Below are positions 1-7,960 of a DNA stretch of 64,000 nt, piece after piece; position 1 is the first letter of the stretch; each line of letters starts with the position of its first letter. A model generated the notes under the pieces. It saw nothing but the letters and a program-made list of their open reading frames with translations, made no database searches and was not told the DNA's origin. Source of the DNA: Micromonospora chokoriensis. Lineage in GTDB: Bacteria; Actinomycetota; Actinomycetes; Mycobacteriales; Micromonosporaceae. A program made the translations under genes and the position numbers. The stretch is from positions 350,034-414,033 of the forward strand of contig NZ_JOAN01000015.1 in assembly GCF_000718555.1 (NCBI RefSeq). The letters are read 5' to 3'.

Positions 1-789
1 GACGTCGTCCGGGTAGCCGCCGGCCAACAGCGGGTCGAGGAAGATCCGGTTGTGCAGGCCGTCGACCAGGCGGACCGCTGCGGCGTCGGCCGCGCTCTGT
101 GGGTCGGCCGGGCGTACGTCGGCCGGGTTGACGGTGATACCCACGCTGCGCGCGCCGGCCGCCCGCAACGCCCGCGCCGCCAGGCCGTGCCCCAACAGCA
201 GATGGTGTACGGCGGTGAAGGTCGCCGCCGGGTCCTGCTCGCCCGGAGCGTGCACCCCGTTGGCATAACCGAGGTAGGCCGAGCACCACGGCTCGTTGAG
301 CGTGGTCCACACGTCGATCCGGTCGCCGAGGCGCGCGTACACCGCCGTGGCGTAGGTGGCGAAGTGCTCGGCGGTGTCCCGGTTGGTCCAGCCGCCCCGG
401 TCACCCAGGGCCTGGGGCAGGTCCCAGTGGTAGAGGGTGACTATCGGGTCGATGCCCCGAGCCAGCAATGTGTCGGTGAGCCGGTCGTAGAAGTCCAGCC
501 CCCGTGGGTTGGCCGGGCCGGTGCCGTCCGGTTGGATCCGTGGCCAGGCGACCGAGAACCGGTACGCCCGCAGCCCCAGCTCGGCCATCAGCGCCACGTC
601 ATCGGCGTACCGGTGGTAGTGATCGCAGGCGACGTCGCCGGTGTGGCCCTGGTAGACCTTCCCCGGCGTACGGCTGAAGGTGTCCCAGATGGACGGACCG
701 CGACCGTCGTCGCGGGCGGCACCCTCGATCTGGTACGCGGCGGTGGCCGCCCCCCAGAGGAAGTGCTCGGGAAAAACGATCTCATTCAC
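1..789 (-). CDS. GH1 family beta-glucosidase (3' end cut by window)
   Basis: Glycoside hydrolase family 1 enzyme, expected to cleave beta-glucosides such as cellobiose in the cytoplasm. The reverse strand translates to a typical GH1 N-terminus: [15 protein letters not shown] near residue 10, the substrate-binding YHRY/DVALM region, [12 protein letters not shown], and the acid/base motif TLNEPWC near residue 165. Only about 263 of roughly 450 residues are present; the nucleophile motif lies beyond base 1. The start is GTG at 789, whose GTGA overlaps the stop of the upstream permease by 4 bases, so the genes are translationally coupled. An ATG in another frame at 785 does not give a GH1 protein. 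As the last visible gene of an SBP-permease-permease operon, it probably hydrolyses the imported disaccharide, like BglC downstream of cebEFG in Streptomyces. Confidence 0.93.
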   Translation of the reverse strand, partial: MNEIVFPEHFLWGAATAAYQIEGAARDDGRGPSIWDTFSRTPGKVYQGHTGDVACDHYHRYADDVALMAELGLRAYRFSVAWPRIQPDGTGPANPRGLDFYDRLTDTLLARGIDPIVTLYHWDLPQALGDRGGWTNRDTAEHFATYATAVYARLGDRIDVWTTLNEPWCSAYLGYANGVHAPGEQDPAATFTAVHHLLLGHGLAARALRAAGARSVGITVNPADVRPADPQSAADAAAVRLVDGLHNRIFLDPLLAGGYPDDV

Positions 790-1619
790 GCCTTGACCGC
801 ACCTTCCATGATCCCGCCGATGATCTGCCGGCCGAACAACACGAAGACCAGTAGCAGGGGCAGCGTCGCGATGGCTGTCCCGGTGAACACCTGCGACATG
901 TCCTGGTAGTACCCGTCCGAGAGTGCCCGCAGGGAGAGTTGCACTGTCGGATTCGCCGGATCGTTCAGCACAGCGTACGGCCACAGGAAGTCGTTCCAGG
1001 TAGTCATGAACGTGAGCAGGCCGAGCACTGCGGCGGCGGGGCGCAGGGCGGGCAGCACGACGTGCCACCAGATCCGAGCGGTGCCACAGCCGTCCATCCG
1101 GGCGGCCTCGATCAGCTCGTCACTTACCGCCTGGCCGGCGTACTGCCGCATCATGAACACCCCGAAGCCGGTGACCAGGGCCGGCACGATGACCGCGGGC
1201 AGCCGGTCGTTCCACTGCAATTGGGTCATCAGGAGATACAGCGGGATCACGCCGAGTTGGGTCGGCACCATCATGGTCGCGATGATGACGAGCAGCAGGG
1301 CGTTGCGGCCCCGGAACCGCAGCTTGGCGAAGGCGAACCCGGCCAGGCTGGAGAAGAACACCACGGACACGGTGACAGTGGTGGCCACGATCGCCGAGTT
1401 GATCAGGCCGGTCAGGAAGTACGCGTCGGTGTTGTCGAAGAGCCGGGCGATGTTGGCGCCCAGGTTGCCGCCCGGCGTCATCGGCGGCGGCAACTGCCCC
1501 ATCGCGTCGCTGGATCGGCTGGCCACCACGAACATCCACCAGATCGGAAAGACCGACAGGCCGGCGGCGACGACCAGGGCCAGGTAGGTGAGCGGGCTGG
1601 CCCGCCAGAGTCGGCTCAT
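786..1619 (-). CDS. Sugar ABC transporter permease, MalG/CebG type
   Basis: Inner-membrane subunit of a CUT1-family carbohydrate importer, 277 residues, the usual MalG-type length. It starts [17 protein letters not shown] and has about six membrane segments. The cytoplasmic EAA loop that contacts the ATPase is visible as [18 protein letters not shown] followed by VLPALRPA. The ATG at 1619 overlaps the stop of the preceding permease in an ATGA junction, and its own stop overlaps the GH1 start in GTGA. No ATPase gene is present in the operon; CebEFG-type systems commonly share the MsiK/MalK-like ATPase encoded elsewhere. Substrate is inferred only from the adjacent beta-glucosidase. Confidence 0.93.
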   Translation of the reverse strand: MSRLWRASPLTYLALVVAAGLSVFPIWWMFVVASRSSDAMGQLPPPMTPGGNLGANIARLFDNTDAYFLTGLINSAIVATTVTVSVVFFSSLAGFAFAKLRFRGRNALLLVIIATMMVPTQLGVIPLYLLMTQLQWNDRLPAVIVPALVTGFGVFMMRQYAGQAVSDELIEAARMDGCGTARIWWHVVLPALRPAAAVLGLLTFMTTWNDFLWPYAVLNDPANPTVQLSLRALSDGYYQDMSQVFTGTAIATLPLLLVFVLFGRQIIGGIMEGAVKA

Positions 1620-2599
1620 CGTGCCGTTCCCTTCCGATGGCGGTCCGAGCCGCCGAGGCGGCGCAGGAGCAGCACGTTGACCGCCGCGACGATCGCGATG
1701 AGCGCGAAGAGCAGCCAGGCCACGGCCGAGCCGTACCCGAAGTTGTAGTGCGGCGCGAAGGCGTTCTCGAACATGTACATGGTCAGCGTCTGCGACTCGC
1801 GCATCGGCCCGCCCCGGATCGGGTTGGTGCCGGAGTGGAACAGCCGGGGCTCGGTGAAGAGCTGCAAGCCGCCGATCGTGGCGATGATGGCGCAGAAGAT
1901 GATCGTCGGTTTGAGCAGTGGCACGGTGATCGACCAGAACTGTCGGGCCCGGTTGGCGCCGTCGATGGATGCCGACTCGTACAGGTCGCGGGGGATGGCC
2001 TGCATCGCGGCCAGGAGGATCAGCGCGTTGTAGCCGGTCCACCGCCAGTCGACCATCGCGGAGATCGCCACCCAGGAGGCGAACCGGTTGGACTTCCACC
2101 CGATCGCGTCCAGCCCGACCAGGTCGAGCAGCCAATTGATCATGCCGAACTCGCGGCCGAAGATCACCCCGAACACGATCGCCACCGCGGCGGTGGAGGT
2201 GACGTTGGGGACGAGCACCGCCATCCGCCAGCCGGTGCGGGCTCGTAGCCCGCGGTTGAGCAGGTTGGCCAGCCAGAGCGCGGCGAGCAACTGCGGGACG
2301 GTCGAGATGACGAAGATCCCCAGCGTGTTGACAAGCGCGTGCCAGAAGTCGGCGTCGGCCAGCAGCCGGGTGTAGTTCTCCGCCCCCACGAAGGGGTGGT
2401 CGGCTCCGAGCAGGTCCCAGTCGTGCAACGAGACCCAGAAGGTGTACGCCAGCGGGTAGACCCCGAAGACCGCGAAGAGCAGGAAGAACGGGGCGATGTA
2501 GAGGTACGGCGAGAGCCGGGTGTCGAGCCGGCTGAGCCGACCTGACGAGCGTGCAGGTGCCGGTACGACCGGCGGGCGGGCGTCGAGCTGGACGGTCAT
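1616..2599 (-). CDS. Sugar ABC transporter permease, MalF/CebF type
   Basis: The other membrane subunit of the CUT1 importer, 327 residues. After a charged N-terminus, YLYIAPFFLLFAVFGVYPL is the first transmembrane helix, and DLYESASIDGANRARQFW with VPLLKPT is the EAA loop. Its stop overlaps the start of the next permease (ATGA at 1616-1619). The ATG at 2599 lies about 70 bases after the solute-binding protein stop, so the genes form one transcription unit running right to left. The MalF/MalG pairing and lack of a local ATPase are typical of actinobacterial oligosaccharide importers. Confidence 0.93.
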   Translation of the reverse strand: MTVQLDARPPVVPAPARSSGRLSRLDTRLSPYLYIAPFFLLFAVFGVYPLAYTFWVSLHDWDLLGADHPFVGAENYTRLLADADFWHALVNTLGIFVISTVPQLLAALWLANLLNRGLRARTGWRMAVLVPNVTSTAAVAIVFGVIFGREFGMINWLLDLVGLDAIGWKSNRFASWVAISAMVDWRWTGYNALILLAAMQAIPRDLYESASIDGANRARQFWSITVPLLKPTIIFCAIIATIGGLQLFTEPRLFHSGTNPIRGGPMRESQTLTMYMFENAFAPHYNFGYGSAVAWLLFALIAIVAAVNVLLLRRLGGSDRHRKGTAR

Positions 2600-2669
2600 G
2601 CCCGGGGACTCCTTTCCGCCGTACGGGCGGGACTCCGGTCGTCGAAGCCCGCCCGCACGCTGGTTTGGG

Positions 2670-3974
2670 CTACTTGGCGGCGGCCTTCTTCGCGTTGCTC
2701 ACCGCGTCGGTCCAGCCCTGCGCGGGGCTGCGCTGGCCCAGCTCCACGGTCCGTACGGCGTTCTCCACCTCGGTCCGTACGGCCTGGTTCTTCGGGCCCA
2801 TGTAGACCGGCTTCAGGCTCTTCGCGCCGGTGCCGAAGATCGCGCCGACGGGTGCCCCCGAGAAGTAAGCGTTCGTCGCGCCGGTGATCGCCGGGTCGTC
2901 CAGCGCCTGCGGCGAGGAGGGCAGTGGGCCCTTGGCCTTGAACGCCCCGATCTGCCCCTTGGCGCTGGTCAGGAACTTGGCCAGCGCGATCGCCTCGGCC
3001 TGGTGCTTGCTCTGCTTCGGCACGGCAAGGTGCGACCCACCCCAGTTGCCGCCGTTGCCGGGCACCCGGGCGATGTCCCACTTGCCCTGGGCGGCCGTGC
3101 CGGCGTTGGCCTCGATGACACCCGTCATCCAGGCCGGGCAGGCGATGGTGGCGAACTTCGACTGCTTGAAGGCGGAGACCCACTCCTCCGACCAGGAGCC
3201 GTACTTTCCGGAGAGGCCCGAGTCGATGATGTCCATCGTGGTGTCCCACGCCTGCCGTACCGATGGGTTGCTGTCGACGACCAGGTTGCCGCTGGTGTCG
3301 TAGTAGCTGTAGCCGGTCGTGTTTCCAGCGGTCTGTAGCAGGATCGTGTTGAAGGTGTTGGTCGCCGCGTCGAGGAAGGACGCGCCGGTCTTCGCCGCGG
3401 TGAACCGCTCGCCGGTGGCGATGTAGTCCGGCCAGGTCGGCCAGAGCTTGGAGACCTCGTCCCGCTCGGTGGGCAGGCCAGCCTTGGAGAAGAGGTCCTT
3501 GCGGTAGCAGATGGCGATGCCGCCGACGTCGGTGCCGAGGCCGATGAGCTGCTTGCCGTCGGCGGTCAGGCCGGCGTTCCACTTCCATTCCAGGAAGTTG
3601 CCCTTGAGATCGGCGGCGCCGTGGTCCAGCAGGTTGACGAAGTTCGCCGGGTTGGCCTTGTACTCGACAAGCAGCCCCTCCTCGATGGCCACCACGTCGC
3701 CGGCGCCCCGGCCGGCGGCGAGCCACTGGGTCAGCTTCGGCGAGTACTCGTCGAGGTTGGTGCCGGTCCCTCGCTCGACGATCTTCACGTCGGGGTTCGC
3801 GGCCATGTACTCCTGGTAGAGCTGCTCGTAGCCGAACTGGCCGAAGACGTCGACGGTCAGGGTGACCGGTCCGTCGCCGCCCTCGTCGTCGCCGCCGCAG
3901 CCGGCGGTGACGAGCAGGGCGGTGGCGGCGACGAAGGCCATCGCGGCGAGGCGGCGGCGCGGGAAGACAGCCAT
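2670..3974 (-). CDS. Extracellular sugar-binding lipoprotein of ABC importer
   Basis: Substrate-binding component of the importer, 434 residues, anchored outside the membrane as a lipoprotein. A twin-positive n-region (MAVFPRRR), hydrophobic core and lipobox LVTAGC put the lipidated Cys at residue 26, followed by an acidic GGDDEGGD linker. The body resembles family 1 solute-binding proteins (VTLTVDVFGQFGYEQL; AIEEGLL; DVGGIAICYRKDLF; SHLAVPKQSKHQAEA). The ATG at 3974 is preceded by GAGAGAGG at good spacing. It is first in the operon, and two palindromic operators sit 36-94 bases upstream. The ligand is probably a beta-glucoside, judging from the GH1 enzyme at the operon end, but binding specificity cannot be read from sequence. 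Confidence 0.92.
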   Translation of the reverse strand: MAVFPRRRLAAMAFVAATALLVTAGCGGDDEGGDGPVTLTVDVFGQFGYEQLYQEYMAANPDVKIVERGTGTNLDEYSPKLTQWLAAGRGAGDVVAIEEGLLVEYKANPANFVNLLDHGAADLKGNFLEWKWNAGLTADGKQLIGLGTDVGGIAICYRKDLFSKAGLPTERDEVSKLWPTWPDYIATGERFTAAKTGASFLDAATNTFNTILLQTAGNTTGYSYYDTSGNLVVDSNPSVRQAWDTTMDIIDSGLSGKYGSWSEEWVSAFKQSKFATIACPAWMTGVIEANAGTAAQGKWDIARVPGNGGNWGGSHLAVPKQSKHQAEAIALAKFLTSAKGQIGAFKAKGPLPSSPQALDDPAITGATNAYFSGAPVGAIFGTGAKSLKPVYMGPKNQAVRTEVENAVRTVELGQRSPAQGWTDAVSNAKKAAAK

Positions 3975-4009
3975 GGATTTCGACCTCTCTCAAAGGTGGA
4001 CGGGGTCAA

Positions 4010-4021
4010 GAGAGCGCTCTC
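4010..4021. promoter_or_regulatory. LacI-family operator-like palindrome, proximal copy
   Basis: GAGAGCGCTCTC is a perfect 12-bp palindrome with a central CpG, in the style of LacI/GalR operators; the CebR site of Streptomyces is TGGGAGCGCTCCCA. It lies 36 bases upstream of the solute-binding protein start. The surrounding 17 bases (4005-4021) recur identically at 4051-4067. The cognate repressor gene is not visible and may lie left of the window. Confidence 0.75.
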
Positions 4022-4054
4022 ACGACAGCGTGGTGGGTGGCTCAGCTACTGTCA

Positions 4055-4068
4055 AGAGAGCGCTCTCT
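4055..4068. promoter_or_regulatory. LacI-family operator-like palindrome, distal copy
   Basis: AGAGAGCGCTCTCT is a perfect 14-bp palindrome, the second copy of the operator. The centres of the two sites are 46 bp apart, about 4.4 helical turns. Such pairs usually flank or overlap a promoter and allow cooperative binding or looping. Both copies belong to the intergenic region of the sugar-import operon. Confidence 0.75.
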
Positions 4069-4142
4069 CCCGCCACCTCTACCCGGACGCGGACGAGGGC
4101 GTCACCCCGGTTGGGGTGGCGCCCTCGTGGTCGGTGAATCAG

Positions 4143-4901
4143 TCAGCCGGTGCGCAGACCGTTCAACAGGGTGCGGTCGCCAGCGATGTCCAGCGTCTCG
4201 AAGCTCACCCGGCCCCAGAGGGCCAGCAGCAGATCGCTTGCGGTGCCGCTGACCTGGGCGCGGGCATGGTGGTCGTCGTGGTCGAAGATGGTCGCGGTGT
4301 CGAGCAGCGCCACCCCCTCGCCGCGCAGCCGCAGATACCACTCCTGAGCCGCATCGGTCGCGGACAGCTGCACCACCCCGTGCCAGTCACCCGGCACCTG
4401 CCGCCGGCCCGCGGGCAGCCAGGTGTCCAGCACCTCGCTCACCCCGTCGGCCGCGAGCTTCGCCTCCACCGGGTCACCAGCCCCGATGGCGAGCTGGGCG
4501 TCCCAACGGTGCACAGCCGTCTCGTGCGCCATCCGACGCGGCCAGAAACCAGCCTTCTTCGGCTGCGGGGCCCAGTTCCACGCCGGTGCCTCCGGGTCGA
4601 GCCCGTCGAAGAGGGCCATCAGCCGGTCGTACCCCTGCTGCCACAGCTGAAGCGGGCTCACGCCCGGGTCCGCCGCGACCTCCTCCCGGCGGGGTGGCTG
4701 GGTGGTCAGGCCGGAGCCGGCGAACGACGAAACCCAGTGGTAGATGCCGGCCAGGTGCAGGGTGAGGTCGTTGACCGTCCAGCCCGGACAGGACAGCACC
4801 GGTGTCTCCGGCGGCGCCTCGGCCACCGCCGCCGCGAAAGCCGGACCCTCCGTCCGGAGCGCCCCGATCCAGAAATCCTTGCTGCCCTGCAGTCTGCTCA
4901 T
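4143..4901 (-). CDS. Maleylpyruvate isomerase family mycothiol-dependent-type enzyme
   Basis: A 252-residue member of the DinB-like/MDMPI superfamily. The N-terminal helical bundle carries VLSCPGWTVNDLTLHLAGIY with the conserved Asp and His, and the middle has RRMAHETAVHRWDAQLA, where H..E..H..D is the usual metal-binding set. Family members use mycothiol as cofactor, or are uncharacterised; the substrate here is unknown. I take the second ATG (4901) as start because GGGAGG sits directly against the first ATG (4907) but six bases before the second. The gene faces away from murB. The mshA gene in the window shows that the host can make mycothiol. Confidence 0.8.
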   Translation of the reverse strand: MSRLQGSKDFWIGALRTEGPAFAAAVAEAPPETPVLSCPGWTVNDLTLHLAGIYHWVSSFAGSGLTTQPPRREEVAADPGVSPLQLWQQGYDRLMALFDGLDPEAPAWNWAPQPKKAGFWPRRMAHETAVHRWDAQLAIGAGDPVEAKLAADGVSEVLDTWLPAGRRQVPGDWHGVVQLSATDAAQEWYLRLRGEGVALLDTATIFDHDDHHARAQVSGTASDLLLALWGRVSFETLDIAGDRTLLNGLRTG

Positions 4902-4970
4902 CGCCATCCTCCCGGGGGTGCCGGGCGACCAGTGGGTGCCACGGCTATTTGTCAGCCTAAGGTGAAGGGC

Positions 4971-6053
4971 GTGCCAGACGCCTCCGCCCAGCCGACAACC
5001 GACGCCGATCGTGCCATCCCCGGTCCACTCGCCGGCTACACCACTCTACGAATGGGTGGGCCAGCCGAGCGGATCGTGGCCGCCGACAGCGCCGACGAGA
5101 TCGTCCGGGCGGTCCAGGCCGCCGAAGAGCCGGTCCTGATCCTGGCCGGGGGTAGCAATGTGGTGATCGGCGATCTGGGCTTCCCTGGAACCGTCGTCCT
5201 GGTGCGCTCTCGTGGCCTGCGGGTCGTCGCCGAGGACGCCGGGTCGGTCACCGTACGGGTCGACGCCGGTGAGCCGTGGGACGACCTGGTCGCCGCCACC
5301 GTCGCCAACGGCTGGGCCGGGTTGGAGTGCCTCTCTGGCATCCCCGGCTCCACCGGGGCCACCCCGATCCAGAACGTCGGCGCGTACGGCCAGGAGGTCG
5401 CCGAGACGATCACCGGCGTCGAGGTGTACGACCGGGTCGAGGGTGTCCGCCAGGTCATCCCCGCCGCCGACTGCGGGTTCGCCTACCGGGGCAGCATCTT
5501 CAAGTACGTGGACCGCTGGGTGGTGCTCTCGGTCGACTTCCGGCTCACTCGGTCCCCGCTCTCCGGGCCGGTGCGTTACGCGGAGCTGGCCCGAGCCCTC
5601 GGTGTCGAGGTGGGCGACCAGGTGCCGCTGGCGGACGCCCGAGCTGTGGTGCTGCGACTGCGTGCCGGCAAGGGCATGGTGCTCGACGCCGCCGACCCGG
5701 ACACTCGCTCGGTCGGCTCCTTCTTCACCAACCCGGTGCTCGACCGTGCGACGTACGAACTGCTCCTGGAGCGCTCCGCCGAGCTGGGCGACCCGCCCGC
5801 CTGGCCCGGGGCGGACGGCCTGGTCAAGGTGAGCGCGGCCTGGCTGATCGACAAGGCCGGCTTCAGCAAGGGCCACCCCGGCGAGGGTGGAGTGGCGATC
5901 TCCAGCAAGCACACCCTGGCCCTGACCAACCGCAGCGGCACCGCCCGCACCGCCGACCTGCTCACCCTGGCCGGCACCATCCGCGACCAGGTCCACGCCC
6001 GCTTCGGCGTAACCCTCCACCCCGAACCGGTCCTAATCAACTGCACCCTCTGA
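4971..6053 (+). CDS. murB: UDP-N-acetylenolpyruvoylglucosamine reductase
   Basis: Reduces UDP-GlcNAc-enolpyruvate to UDP-MurNAc with NADPH and FAD in peptidoglycan synthesis. The FAD domain shows GGSNVV and SGIPGSTGATPIQNVGAYGQ; the C-terminal domain carries the catalytic Ser in GSFFTNPV (residue 250) and the final acidic residue in LHPEPV (Glu352). The length of about 360 and the YRGSIFK segment fit a type I MurB. GTG at 4971 is preferred, with AAGG eight bases before it; GTG at 4962 is the alternative. Rv0482 is murB in the equivalent mycobacterial region. The gene converges on the methyltransferase downstream. Confidence 0.97.
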   Translation: MPDASAQPTTDADRAIPGPLAGYTTLRMGGPAERIVAADSADEIVRAVQAAEEPVLILAGGSNVVIGDLGFPGTVVLVRSRGLRVVAEDAGSVTVRVDAGEPWDDLVAATVANGWAGLECLSGIPGSTGATPIQNVGAYGQEVAETITGVEVYDRVEGVRQVIPAADCGFAYRGSIFKYVDRWVVLSVDFRLTRSPLSGPVRYAELARALGVEVGDQVPLADARAVVLRLRAGKGMVLDAADPDTRSVGSFFTNPVLDRATYELLLERSAELGDPPAWPGADGLVKVSAAWLIDKAGFSKGHPGEGGVAISSKHTLALTNRSGTARTADLLTLAGTIRDQVHARFGVTLHPEPVLINCTL

Positions 6054-6084
6054 TCCCGCCCTAACTCTCCACCCCGCCCACCCG

Positions 6085-6111
6085 CCCCGCGATCTTGCAC
6101 TTTCTGCGGGG
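6085..6111. terminator. Weak GC hairpin between convergent genes
   Basis: CCCCGC (6085-6090) pairs with GCGGGG (6106-6111) around an AT-richer loop, and further CCCGC/GCGGG pairing with a bulge is possible outside it. It lies in the short gap between the murB stop and the stop of the reverse-strand methyltransferase, where a shared terminator is expected. No clear T-tract follows. Confidence 0.45.
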
Positions 6112-6124
6112 TGCGGGTGCGGGG

Positions 6125-6913
6125 TTAGGGGAGGGGCCAGGGGAGGGTTAACTCGCCTTGGCGCCAGCGGGTGGGGTTGTCGCGGATGGGCCAGCCTGTC
6201 TCGCGCAGGCGGGTCACCGCTCGCAGCCAGCGTTGGCGGGGGCCGAAGGTGGCGTACGGGGCGGCGGCCTGCCAGGCGTCGTCCAGTGCGCGGATCAGGT
6301 CGTGCACCGGCTCACCGGGGACGTTGCGGTGAATCAGCGCCTTGGGCAGTCGCTCGGCCAGCTCGGCGGGGCTGCCCAGCGTGGTGAGCTTCGCGGCCAG
6401 GGTCAGCGTCCGGGGTCCGTCGGCGTCGATCAGCAGCCAGCTGGCGAGCCGCCCCAACTCGTCACACGTGCCCTCGACGAGCAGTCCACCGGGGGCGAGC
6501 GCGGCGGTCATCGTCCGCCAGGCGTCGGGCACCTCGCTCTCGTCGTACTGTCGCAGCACGTTGAACGCGCGGACCAGCACCGGCCGGAGCCCGGCCAACT
6601 CGAACCCACCCCGGGCGAACGTCAGGCCGGGTGGGTCGGCGGCCGGTGCCGCGGCAGCCACCCGGGCCGGGTCGATCTCCAACCCGACCAGCCGTACGTC
6701 CCGACGTACCCCGGCCGCCAGCCGAGCGCGCAGCTCGACCGCGGTCACCGGGGTCGCGCCGTAACCGAGGTCGACCACCAGGGGGTCGTTCGCCGCCAAC
6801 AGCCGGTCGGCACAGGTGGCGACGATCCAGTTGTCCACCCGGCGGAGTCGGTTCGGGTTCGTGGTGCCGCGCGTGACCACGCCGAACGGCCGGCGCCGTG
6901 CCGCGCTGCTCAT
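6125..6913 (-). CDS. Class I SAM-dependent methyltransferase
   Basis: A 262-residue protein with a Rossmann methyltransferase core: motif I VVDLGYGATPVTAVEL (residues about 45-60), an acidic end of strand 2 in VGLEIDPARV, and FNVLRQYDESEV as motif IV/post-motif. The substrate is not recognisable. The ATG at 6913 overlaps a TGA in ATGA. That TGA closes a four-codon frame whose GTG at 6924 overlaps the SDR stop, so translation could pass from the SDR to this gene. It is the downstream partner of the SDR and sits directly after two copies of the 59-bp repeat. Confidence 0.82.
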   Translation of the reverse strand: MSSAARRRPFGVVTRGTTNPNRLRRVDNWIVATCADRLLAANDPLVVDLGYGATPVTAVELRARLAAGVRRDVRLVGLEIDPARVAAAAPAADPPGLTFARGGFELAGLRPVLVRAFNVLRQYDESEVPDAWRTMTAALAPGGLLVEGTCDELGRLASWLLIDADGPRTLTLAAKLTTLGSPAELAERLPKALIHRNVPGEPVHDLIRALDDAWQAAAPYATFGPRQRWLRAVTRLRETGWPIRDNPTRWRQGELTLPWPLP

Positions 6914-6920
6914 GCGACCC

Positions 6921-7778
6921 TCACTGTCCCCTCTGTTCGCGACTGCGGGGCTCGCAAACCCGGCTCACTCCTCGCGCTTCACTGTGCTGCTTTGTTCGCG
7001 ACTGCGGGGCTCGCAAACCCGGCTCACGCACCTTGTGCTGGGCGGCCTGCGCTCGTGGCCGGACCACCAGCCGGTCGATGTTGACGTGCTCCGGGCGGGT
7101 GGCGCACCAGGCGATGCAGTCGGCGACGTCCTCGGCGACCAGGGGCCCCGGCACCCCGGCGTAGACGGCGGCCGCCCGTTCCGCGTCGCCCTCGAAGCGG
7201 ACCAGGCCGAACTCGTCGGTCTTCACCATGCCCGGGTCGATCTCGATGACCCGCAACGGTCGGCCACACAGCTCCAAACGGAGCGTGCCGGCGATGGCGG
7301 TCTGGGCGTGCTTCGCGGCGGTGTAGCCGCCCCCGCCCTCGTAGACGGTCAGGCCGGCGGTGGAGGAGACCACCACGATGGTGCCGGAGCCGGACGCCTC
7401 CAGCGCCGGCAGCAGCGCCTGGGTGACCCGCAGGGTGCCGAGTACGTTCACGTCGTACATCCACTGCCAGTCGGCGATCGAGCCGGACTCGACCGGGTCC
7501 AGCCCGCGCGCTCCGCCCGCGTTGTTGACCAGCAGGGTGACCGGCCCGGGTGCCGCAGCGGCGGCCTCGGCCAGCCCGGCCACCGACTCGTCCGAGGTGA
7601 TGTCGCAGGTCACCGCGGTGGCCTGCCCGCCAGCGGCGGTGATCTCGGCGACCAGCTCGGTGAGCCGTTCGGCACGGCGGGCGGCGACGAGCACGTGGAA
7701 GCCCTCGGCGGCGAGCCGGCGGGCGGTGGCCGCGCCGATTCCGCTGGACGCTCCGGTGACGATGGCGACTGAGGTCAT
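6921..7778 (-). CDS. Short-chain dehydrogenase/reductase with repeat-derived C-terminus
   Basis: NAD(P)-dependent SDR of 285 residues. The Rossmann motif is IVTGASSGIGAATARR at the N-terminus; LLVNNAGGARG is the NAG motif, and the catalytic set is VVSSTAG with YTAAKHAQ (Tyr and Lys). The segment IDRLVVRPRAQA is characteristic of the subfamily that includes Rv0484c at the equivalent mycobacterial position. ATG 7778 gives the usual MTSVAIVTG start. Relatives normally stop shortly after this segment, but here the frame continues about 36 residues through two repeat copies before a TGA at 6921. The fold should be intact, with an added basic Arg/Gln-rich tail. Confidence 0.93.
   Translation of the reverse strand: MTSVAIVTGASSGIGAATARRLAAEGFHVLVAARRAERLTELVAEITAAGGQATAVTCDITSDESVAGLAEAAAAAPGPVTLLVNNAGGARGLDPVESGSIADWQWMYDVNVLGTLRVTQALLPALEASGSGTIVVVSSTAGLTVYEGGGGYTAAKHAQTAIAGTLRLELCGRPLRVIEIDPGMVKTDEFGLVRFEGDAERAAAVYAGVPGPLVAEDVADCIAWCATRPEHVNIDRLVVRPRAQAAQHKVREPGLRAPQSRTKQHSEARGVSRVCEPRSREQRGQ
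6925..6982 (-). repeat. 59-bp coding repeat, copy E (degenerate)
   Basis: On the reverse strand this reads GTGAAGCGCGAGGAGTGAGC, then the invariant core GCGAGCCCCGCAGTCGCGAA, and ends just before another GTGA at 6924. An extra A after GTGA shifts its frame relative to the intact copies. It forms the last codons of the SDR gene in a second frame (GVSRVCEPRSREQRGQ). GTTTGCGA and TCGCGAAC around the core can pair with one G-T wobble. Confidence 0.9.
6983..7031 (-). repeat. 59-bp coding repeat, copy D (5'-truncated)
   Basis: The copy lacks the GCGCGAGGA start of the unit but keeps GAGCCGGGTTTGCGAGCCCC and the rest of the core, in tandem with copy E at a 59-base period. It is read in frame as the SDR C-terminus (REPGLRAPQSRTKQHSEARG), in the same frame as the free-standing mini-ORFs at 31.6 kb. 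Confidence 0.9.
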
Positions 7779-7960
7779 TGCGACATTGTCACCCAGGCGT
7801 GCGGCAGCCATTGGCGGGCGTTCGGTGATGAGGTCCGTCACCCCGAGGGGCCGCGCCGGGGAATTTCCGAAGCCCGATGGGGAAGATGACATCCGGCGTA
7901 CAGGTTGAGCGAGAAGCGCCGGTCGTGCGAGACGGCATTAACCGTGAAAAAGGAGCGGAT

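Noticed and set aside
6921..7031. Direct repeats as a CRISPR array
   Set aside because: Only two adjacent units with no variable spacers, and other copies are dispersed at 31.6 and 39.7 kb inside gene junctions; no cas genes.
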